The notes beneath the pieces are model-generated. The model was not told the DNA's origin, did not search any database, and was given only the letters and a program-made list of their open reading frames with translations. From Paralvinella palmiformis (lineage: Eukaryota > Annelida > Polychaeta > Terebellida > Alvinellidae), in assembly GCA_025642065.1 (NCBI GenBank), contig JAODUP010000128.1:560158-624157 (forward strand): 64,000 bases of DNA, given 5' to 3'. The position numbers were made by a program, and so were the translations under genes. Every line of letters starts with the position of its first letter. Position 1 is the stretch's first letter. Positions 55,396 through 64,000 of this stretch are shown here, one piece after another.

Positions 55396-55669
55396 GTACG
55401 TCTTTAATTTAGTTTGCGAAACTATATTTAAACAACTTCGGATTAAGAATTCCACATAAAGTCCATGTACTGTTATCCCAGGTTTGACAATGAAATAAGG
55501 TAAGGATTTAGTGTGCTTGTTTTGACTCTTTGTCTGATAAATGAGACTAAGTATGCGGGGACAACTTGTGAAAGTTAAATAATAGTCCTCGGACTGGCAT
55601 CAGCCATAGACATAGAATACCTGATTCCAAAACTAAAAGTTTTGGCCATTATGTGGAAGAAATTAGATA

Positions 55670-57350
55670 TACATTCAATTCAATTTAAACTTGTACTGCG
55701 CTTATTTTTGGTTAAACGAATTCTAAGGCGCGACAAAACCAGACTAGATACCTATGCCTTATTGCTTAGACGGGAAAAGGTTGTGATCAAGGGAAGATAC
55801 CGGTTGGGTGGAGAAGGTTAAGGTGGATAAGCATCCTGAAATGTGTATTTAGCCTTTGTCTGAAACATGATACTGTTGGGGGCAGAACGAACTTCGTGAG
55901 TTAGAGAATTGCACAATAAAGTACCATCGTAGCTGTTTACGCCAGGTTTGTAAACAGGAACATGAAGGTACAGGTTGTCAGGGCTGCTGCGGCTTGTTTT
56001 GACTTAGGAGGTGTAGTGTGTCAAATGAGGACTGAAGTATGCGGGGATACCAGTGTGTAGAAATGTGTCAATAATAGATGCTGTTTTGAAACGTATTCGA
56101 TGTCAGATGGGCAGCCAATGTTGAGATCTAAGGACAGGAGTAATATAGGAGAATTTAGATGAACGTTTGACTATGCGTGCCAAGGACATTTGGACAAACT
56201 GTAGTTTTTAATATCGCGACAGGATAAGGAACGAAGGAGATAATTGCAGTTGTCGAGCTTGGTGCTGACTAAAGCATTTGCGACGGTGACTACTATGTTG
56301 ACGCCCGATTCTTCTGAGATCATGAAGACCCACAAAACAAGACCTACAGAGCGATACAACGTGGGTCCAGAAGGAAAAATCAGAATTAAAAAATAATACC
56401 TAAATTACGAGCTTTGTTCGTACGACTAATAACACTACCTAATATATCAACAGGAAGAAAACAACCAACTGTTCTCGCTGTGATTTGTTACCAAGCAGGA
56501 TGAATTCTGTTTTATCCGAGTTTAGTTTATTTGTTGTCATCCACCTTTGGACATCTATAAGGCATGTTTGGAGTGTCGCAATTGCAGTAGTAAAATTGGT
56601 TGGTGTAAGTGATATATATATATATATAGCTGGGTGTCGTCTGCGTAGAAGATGTCATTTACTGTTCTGTATGTGGAAAGTATTTTGTATACAAGGAGAA
56701 CAACATTGGGCCCAGAACTGACTCTTGTTGAACGCCATATATGAAGTCTGCTGGGTCAGACAGTACGTCACCGACTTTAACACATTCATTTCTACCCGCC
56801 AGGTAGGAGGCGAACCAGTCTAAGGAAACTCAAGCCAAACCAAGATGGCATACAGTTCAAAAGAACTATATGATCAATAGTGTCAAAGGCAGCAGACAGG
56901 TCTTTTAAAACTAGAGCATTCGGCATACCTTTTGTCAACGAAGTGTGTATATCGTTCTTTATACGCAGTAGAGCAGTCTCGATTGAGTGGCCGCCTTGAA
57001 CGTAGACAGGTAGTGGATGCCTAGGATGTGAGAACCCAAGTGTTGCTTTGGTTGCGATGCAATGATTCTCTACACCAGCTTAGATAAAGGCCAGATACTG
57101 GACGGTAAATTTTAAGCTCGTTCTTGGACAATGAAGTATTTTTTTAATCAGAGGAGTAACAACTGCTTGTTTCCAAATACTAGGTACAAAACCCTCAGCC
57201 AAATAACAGTTTACTAATTTATATCTTACATGTTTTAAATTGCAGTCGTGAATTGGGAAACATGATCAACCTGAATAACTTGTGCTAATAAAGCCGCATG
57301 AAGCCATCAGGCAGGTCATTGCCAGTACAACCAGTTTTCAACGTATCATT
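55670..57350 (-). mobile_element. LINE reverse transcriptase relic
   Basis: Minus-strand blocks: NCYLAEGFVPSIWKQAVVTP, LVLKDLSAAFDTIDHIVLL, LAGRNECVKVGDVLSDPA, GVQQESVLGPMLFSLYTKYF, a YADDT, and LVSTKLDNCNYLLRSLSCRD. The 3' end is GGCGCGACAAAACC-like with TTGAATTGAATG near 55670. Many stops; probably a different copy or subfamily from 53345-54530. Confidence 0.75.
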
Positions 57351-57359
57351 TCTTAAGAA

Positions 57360-59380
57360 AATACAGTATTACAACAAACACCACACAGAAACTACAACTA
57401 TAAATGTATTTAAATACACTTGAAATATAACAGTAACTTATCTAGATGTATTCATCAATCATATATCTAGATACGTAACTGTATCCAGCTGTTTCGTTTG
57501 GTATAATATTAACCTTTATAGCTACAGAAGCTGTGGTTTGTAAACCTTCGTTCAAGGTATGCCTCCTTTACTCTTCATGACCTGTTGCTTTACTTTATTG
57601 ATATATTAATAATTTGTATTTACGGTTATGTAGAATGGTCTCACCTTTTTTGCATCACCTGGTATATATGACTAGTTAAGCTTTTATTATTCAGGTGATA
57701 TATCCTGCTATTGTTGCGCTGCTGATCAAAGGTCTCTTCAAAACAAAACAAACATAACAACGGTAGTATTTATACCACTGTCCAATCACTGCTTAGTAAT
57801 CCCTCTTATATTTTGCTCAATAATTTCGTTATGGAATATACTGTCACCTGCAAATATTTTTTTTGTGTTATCAATCAGTTTACTTCTCTAATGATGAAAC
57901 GGTTGAAGCCAACCCTTCTGAATTCTAATGCTACTTAGCTGTCTCCTTAAGATGTTTATATCTTCCATTCCGCTGATCCATGTATTCATGATATATACTA
58001 ATCAATTGTTCTGTGGATTATAGCAAAGTTGTTTTCCACGTATTAGTTGCCACGGCTTGTTGATCGAATTCAAGCTGACATTTTTGATATTTTCAGCACA
58101 AACAGGCACTACCGTAAAGCTCTAATCTGAGTTTGACACCTGTACTCTTTATACCGAAATATTTACCAAACTTGAAGTTGATATTTCATAATTACGTCAA
58201 CTTGTCTAACATAAATACATGATCAATCTCATGCTCCATAAATTCCAAACCAGAATGATGGAAGATTTGGATGTCGAAAAATGGAGTACGATAATATATA
58301 ACATATCTCATGTTTGTCCTGATAAATGTTTATTTAATACATTTGTTATAAGTATAACAATACCTCTATATTATTGATTGTTATAATGCCGCATTTCGTT
58401 ACGTTAATATATGAGATCTAGTGTACAAGAATGGAATGAACTAATTAAAATGAATTTTCCTTCCCAAATTTTCCATGTAGACGTGGTTTTTTGTTGCTTC
58501 ACCTTATTTATATCAGATCATCATTTCAGTCAGGTAACATATAATATCCAACAATTAAGAAGAAAATACAATTTTATTTAGTTAAAGATATAAAAATTTA
58601 TTCTTCATACGACATTCATATCTCATTTCCTAGTGATATTCATATGTGGCAGAAGTAATATAAATGACCTGAGGACATATTTATCTCCTGAAACATATCC
58701 CACAAATCCCAATTCTTGAGGAGTTAAATCCTGCTCCGTGATATCTGTGAATCAGTCAAATATATTTGTTATTTTGTGCATGCATTTTAGTGTTTGTCTT
58801 CTTATTGAAGACAAACACGTAGAATACGCGAGATAAATCTATACACTTAATTGGGTTTTCTATTTATTTGATTGTCGAAAGAATATAGATAATTAACGAT
58901 TAAAACACAATGGGTCGCGCCTTGAAAGATTCAAAGTAATTGTTTGGTGGTCGATAATTTGTTTAGAGTTTTCTTATAGCAATAACTTTATAACTTTATT
59001 GATATTGTTATTTACAGTGTCAGGTATATTTGGTACATAAATTAAGTGTTTTTTGTTGGTGAAAATTGTCGTTTACAATCTGTTTTGTTTACATTTTGAT
59101 AATTAATTATGCAGCAGAATATGCATGCATGCCCAGTATTTTACCTTATATGACATCCGATTGTTGCTTGGGATTTGAATTTGTGCGTATCCGCTTTCTT
59201 TTTTTGATGTTTAATAATAGTCTAGGAAAAAAGTTTGGAATATCCCAAAATGCTGCATAAACGAAATGTTTGGAGCACCCTTACAATAACTTTCGTGGTA
59301 TTTTTCATAGCTTTGTGTCATTTTATATTGTCAATTAATTGTGTTCAATAATTTTTACTACAGTTTTTACTTAATATTAC
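57360..59380. other. No gene found
   Basis: AT-rich DNA between LINE relics, with only short open frames and no recognised domain. Confidence 0.45.
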
Positions 59381-59389
59381 TGGTTTATT

Positions 59390-60240
59390 CATTTTATTGC
59401 CAATTCTTTGAACCAGTGACAAATACTAACAGAAACAATACTTTTATTCGTAGACACAAAACTATTGAAATCCACAGTATTTGTCCTTGTGTTAGACATT
59501 GGTCTATAATTTGTAAAACTTTGTTTATCTTTTGAGTTATATATATTGGTATTACTTTGGTAATTTTAAGTTTTGACGGGAAAACACCGGTTTCCATCAA
59601 TTTATTTACAGCTATGCTAAGTGGTAACGAAATGGCAAATTTTATCTGTTTTAGTAATAGCGTATTCACATTGTCATGTCCACAACTCGTTTTGAGTTTT
59701 AGAGAATTTATGGTGTTTATTATTTCTTTACTATCAGTAGGACGAAAATATAGAGATGCTTGCTTTATTACTTGTCGGCATATAGGTTTGATCATTTGTG
59801 CTGGAGAGTGGAATATTAGAAACATATTTAGGTCCAATCTCAGAGAACAATTCGCTAAATTTGTCTGCGATGTAAGTGGGGCCGTTTTCAATTGTGTTAT
59901 CTATTTTGAATGAATTTGATATTGATGTTTTGTCATTTTCTTCTATTGAGGATCTCATTTTATGTGCTCCATATTTTATTAATGTTTGATTTGTATTGTT
60001 GGAATAAGTTACCATAATATATCTCTCTTTGTTTATGTTTGATTCTGGTAAAATTATTTCTATAAGTTATATATTTAACATGTTCCCGTGATACCTTTTC
60101 TTTACCCAATTGCTTTTTATAAAGTGTATGTAAGTGTTTTGATGAATCTAGGATTCCGAGGGTTATCCATGGTTCTCGTATTACATATCTGACATACACA
60201 GTATACAATACTAGTATACAATACACTGTATCGAAATAAA
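59390..60240 (-). mobile_element. LINE ORF2 fragment (linker and start of reverse transcriptase)
   Basis: Minus-strand protein pieces: EPWITLGILDSSKHLHTLYK, RNNFTRIKHKQREIYY, then NSLKLKTSCGHDNVNTLLLK and GVFPSKLKITKVIPIY. This is the region between endonuclease and reverse transcriptase and the first RT motif of a jockey/CR1-group element. The endonuclease is missing, and the frame breaks just after the IPIY motif. Confidence 0.7.
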
Positions 60241-60437
60241 CTAAATACAGTAAAGGTATACAGGTTAATTACAGTTTCATTGTACGCCTTGGCATATACA
60301 TTTAGCAGCACATTTCAACATCTTTTATTTACGTTATAAACTTTGTAAACTAAGATTCAATATAATATCTCTTATTATGTTCAAGGATTAATAATTTTGT
60401 TCGTAGTGAACAGAAGCATATGCGAAGATTCACGTGT

Positions 60438-61315
60438 TTATATTTCAGCTGCAATGCCGTCTAATTTCCGTGATTGTTCCAGAACCACTGAAACATCCTC
60501 TAAGTTGTTTACATCAGCAGCATAGCCAGTAAAGGTACTGCCTCCGTCGGTGATTTTATCTCCAATAGCAATGGTGAAGTTGGGGATATTTTCATCAGCC
60601 TGTAGCAATTTAGCCTGTAGCCGTCCCTTTACATACAATTTAGCATTTGCAAGATGGGCTTTATTGGCAGGATTTTCCCGTTTCTGCTTGAACTCTGGTA
60701 GCGCATATTGGTTACGTTCCTTGATTTCGGCAAGCACTTGGCCATTGATGTAATGTTTGGTATCTGTTAGTCGTAGAACCATGTGCAGTTCATCAGCAAC
60801 AGGAAATATCGCGATAATTTGCTTGCTTGTTCCAGTTCTACGGATCCCTAAACGATGGGCTACAGGGATATATATGTCATTAACATGCGGAATGCCAAGA
60901 ACACTTCCGAGAAAGTGCTTTATTATTGATACACAATTTTATTCTTCAATATCGGCACCAAAATCGCTCGATTTAGAGTCAAAACTAAAAATAAGATTGT
61001 TTCTTATTGAACGTGTCTCCAAGTCAAGAATACGGTTCTGGGTCGCCTATTTAGAGTGTCAGCTCTGATCAGTCGGTCTTTTCAAAGTTTGACTCTCTGT
61101 TCAAGAGATGTAACATTTTCTTTAAGTTATCCATTCAAATGAATCAGTGAACTAACCTTACTGTCCAGTGCTTTAATTTCACCTGCTATGTCCTCCTCTA
61201 TGGTATGTAGCAATATCCAAAGGCTTTCAGTGATATCATCTGGCATTTCCTCCAATATTGTTGTATCTGCTTGCTTTTTGTCCGCTGTTATTTTTAATTT
61301 TTTCGGCTTGCCCAT
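60438..61315 (-). pseudogene. LINE ORF1-like relic
   Basis: Read on the minus strand it begins MGKPKKLKITADKKQ, continues to a heptad-like stretch (ALDSKVSSLIHLNG) and, after stops, ends with an open stretch INGQVLAEIKERNQYALPEF and NAKLYVKGRLQAKLLQ. The last part resembles the C-terminal domain of LINE ORF1 RNA-binding proteins. It lies just upstream of the ORF2 relic, in the right order for one element. Confidence 0.45.
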
Positions 61316-62092
61316 ATTGTTTACAGAGGAACATACGTTTAATATATAAGTAGCTCACTCACACAGGTAAAACTATATAGCGTACGTTTATTGTGGTGGT
61401 TTGAGTTGATTTCAGGGTTACAATATGGCCATTGTTTATGGTGAAATACGTAGCAATCTCTTCCGAAATATCGCACTTTTTGTTAACTTGTCTATTAATT
61501 ATGTTAATCGATTCAACATTTCTGAGTCTCACTGAGTCAATGATCCGATATTTTGCCGTATTGGGTGACTACTACATGTTCCTCGTGGTATGTTTCTACT
61601 ATTTTAGCAGCAGATTCGAAACGTCCGTTATAGCCAAAACCAAAATCAACAAACAAAAAAGGGTGCGTTAATAAATCTATTTTATATTATTTCTATGATA
61701 ATACCAATGTTAGATGTGTAAAATGTATTAAATTGTCAACAGATCCTCTGAGTTCTCTGTTATCTGTAAACAAAAGATGAAAACGGAATTCCAACAAAAA
61801 TGCAATCGAAATGTTTATTAAATAATAGACTAATGACATTAAATCCAAAACAATTGTCTCCACGAACATCAAAATGTATTTCTCGTTTTGTTGACTTGAA
61901 TCAAAATTCTAAAGCACCAAAAAAGGAAATATTCAAACAAAAAGAACAAATGTTCGAATACAAACTACATCAAGATGACGGTAAAAGAAGCAGATGTTTT
62001 CTGCAGCTTTTATCTCAAGTTAATCTCAAGATAAACTCCTTTTGGCAGTAAAATAACATTGTGTTTGCAATACTGTGTAAGATTACTGACGA

Positions 62093-62094
<2 letters not shown>

Positions 62095-62146
<52 letters not shown>
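62095..62146. repeat. (TA)n microsatellite
   Basis: TA repeats in an otherwise featureless AT-rich stretch. Confidence 0.96.
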
Positions 62147-62151
<5 letters not shown>

Positions 62152-62721
62152 ATAATCATTATTAGCTAAAGATGAGCTCCCTAATATAAATAACTATATT
62201 AATAACAAAACATATTCACGTTTCCATATACAGAAACAGTCAATTAACATAATATTCATATCATACGGAGTATTTAGTAAATAATAGATTTGTCACAAAC
62301 TATTACACAAAATCTACGAACTATGAAATGATAGATAGTATAACTAGACTAGACCAATGATACAAGTTTAAGGTTAACCGTGTTACTAGTTTAATCAACG
62401 AGTCATGTAAAAAACTGTTTTAAATAGATATTAAAAGGTAAAATAACTGACGCACTATTAACATTATGTTGTTGAAGACGATCTTCTTGGCACTTAATAT
62501 TGAGGTAAGGAAATCGTATGAATTATATCAGCTTTTGTGTGTTGAAGATTATCTATGCATTAAAAGTGGTCGCGATATAGAACATTATTTTTATTTCTAA
62601 CATCCAATATACACATTAAAATGCCATTATGAATCATTATTAAACACTGGTAGGTAATAATAGTTAAAAAGCTATCTTCTCAATGACCAACAATGCATAA
62701 AAGTGTCATTTTGTCTTTGCT

Positions 62722-62737
62722 TGTGTGTGTGTTTATA

Positions 62738-62788
<51 letters not shown>

Positions 62789-62790
62789 AT
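62722..62790. repeat. (TG)n microsatellite
   Basis: TG repeats with a few TT interruptions. Confidence 0.95.
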
Positions 62791-63254
62791 GTTATTCGTA
62801 TTTACATAGTTCAGAGCTGAAACCGGATCATATATTTATTATATAGGAGATTAAATCTTTCATATCAAGGTTGTATATGGTAAGTGTTCACAACATGCTA
62901 AATATATTACGCGAAATCATTGTCAAGTACTGAAGGAAAGAAAACCACTTCAATACATTTAGAAACTGGCAGTCTCTAATATTAATTTAGCAAATATCTG
63001 AGTTCCCTTACAAACAAAAATAATGTCGGTGAAACCATATTTCCTATCATTAAACTAGTTAATATGTTTACAGATGCGAGACAATCTGTTATACCTTGTG
63101 TGGTGTCACAGTTAAACATATTTGCTTATCAAATTAGATTTAGTCAGTAAAGAACGGCTGGGTTCAATGTTTAATATACCATATAAAGTAAATACATTTA
63201 AATACTCATATTGAGTAATTTCAAAATTATAATAATATTTGCTAATTCTTCTTT

Positions 63255-63535
63255 TCAGTTGGCATTATAAAACATATTGAATACGGGTCCTGAAATGGGC
63301 TGTCTTCCCCATGAACCAAGGCCACAACTACCAAGATGTCCAGGATAATTTACATGAGCCCACCCATCGCAGCTTTGGTTTTGTGTACAGAGTACAGCAC
63401 AGTTATGTAGACGGACATCCTGGATAATCTCCGTGATGCTAGGCTTGATACAGCTATACTTACTTCCCAGGTTTGTATAAAGTTTGACTTCGTACAGGGA
63501 GATATCCTTCTCTGTTTTCCCAGTCGTATGGTTGC
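63255..63535 (-). CDS. Likely terminal exon with a PAN/Apple-like cysteine pattern
   Basis: An open frame of 92 codons plus stop on the minus strand, with a possible acceptor CAATAAG at its start. It has five cysteines: SKYSCIKPS, then NCAVLCTQNQSCDGW and GSCGL. The C-x3-C-x5-C...C-x-L spacing is typical of PAN/Apple domains in secreted or cell-surface animal proteins. The rest of the gene would lie beyond 64000. A short AT-rich genome frame can arise by chance, and a splice acceptor also happens to exist on the other strand (near 63258), so this is tentative. Confidence 0.45.
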
Positions 63536-63832
63536 CTTATTGAAATAACAAAACAGTAAGTTATATAAGGTAATCACCAATTGTTATTATTGATAATTGG
63601 TAATTGATTGGAAAACCGCTTTTGAACAATTATGAACAGTTATGAGCCAATTATGAACATTCACAATTCCCATATAATTATTAGAAAATGCGTGTTGCTC
63701 GAAACACATTAACCTGTTTATTGGTGTAAGGCGATGATAAATTATATAAAACCTGCTGGCGACAGGGTGTTTGTGACTAAGGATGGTTGAATATGGAAAT
63801 AAAGTTCTGTCACAAATAAATGATAATATACA

Positions 63833-63991
<159 letters not shown>

Positions 63992-64000
63992 CCTTAGAGA

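Larger units (their letters stand above)
61320..63250. other. No gene found
   Basis: Contains microsatellites at 62095 and 62722. An 83-codon frame on the plus strand at 61800 is lysine- and glutamine-rich with no recognised domain; I do not call it a gene. Confidence 0.45.

Noticed and set aside
61800..62051. 83-codon frame on the plus strand
   Set aside because: Biased to Lys and Gln, no domain and no clear splice signals; such frames occur by chance in AT-rich DNA.

Overview
The window is nuclear DNA from an animal. It is AT-rich and full of CA/TA/GA microsatellites, tRNA-derived SINEs, decayed LINEs and DNA-transposon relics. The two recognisable genes have short exons with GT-AG introns, both on the minus strand. 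Gene structure and repeats suggest a lophotrochozoan invertebrate, perhaps a gastropod mollusc; that placement is inference from style, not a match. Nothing looks bacterial, plasmid-borne or viral.

Positions 339-25577 (minus) hold most of a p190 RhoGAP gene (ARHGAP35/ARHGAP5 family). I could join 17 coding exons, with phases agreeing at every junction, into about 1349 residues: N-terminal GTPase domain, FF region, pseudoGTPase domains pG1 and pG2, and a flexible linker with two conserved tyrosine motifs. The C-terminal RhoGAP domain lies beyond position 1. One exon is a 9-base microexon placed between the two tyrosine motifs. A possible 5' non-coding exon and promoter sit near 40369-40430, leaving a first intron of about 15 kb filled with repeats.

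Positions 43569-49291 (minus) hold a complete low-molecular-weight protein tyrosine phosphatase gene (ACP1 type): six exons, 156 residues, with catalytic loop, general-acid loop and variable loop all intact. Its introns carry a pogo/Tigger transposase relic and a short TA-flanked inverted-repeat element.

Positions 50-61.3 kb are mainly non-LTR retrotransposon debris of several families on both strands, including a SINE nested in a LINE with clear target-site duplications, plus long (TCAC)n arrays. Positions 41.1-42.7 kb hold another, very decayed LINE of a different family. Near the right edge (63255-63535, minus) is a likely terminal exon with a PAN/Apple-like cysteine pattern, belonging to a gene that would start beyond the window.

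The two main genes both act on phosphotyrosine and Rho signalling. LMW-PTP has been reported to act on p190RhoGAP in vertebrates, so the adjacency is worth noting, but I see no evidence that it is functional. I found no previously undescribed system. The most interesting items are the microexon, the intron-rich p190 structure, the PAN-like exon and several small repeat families.
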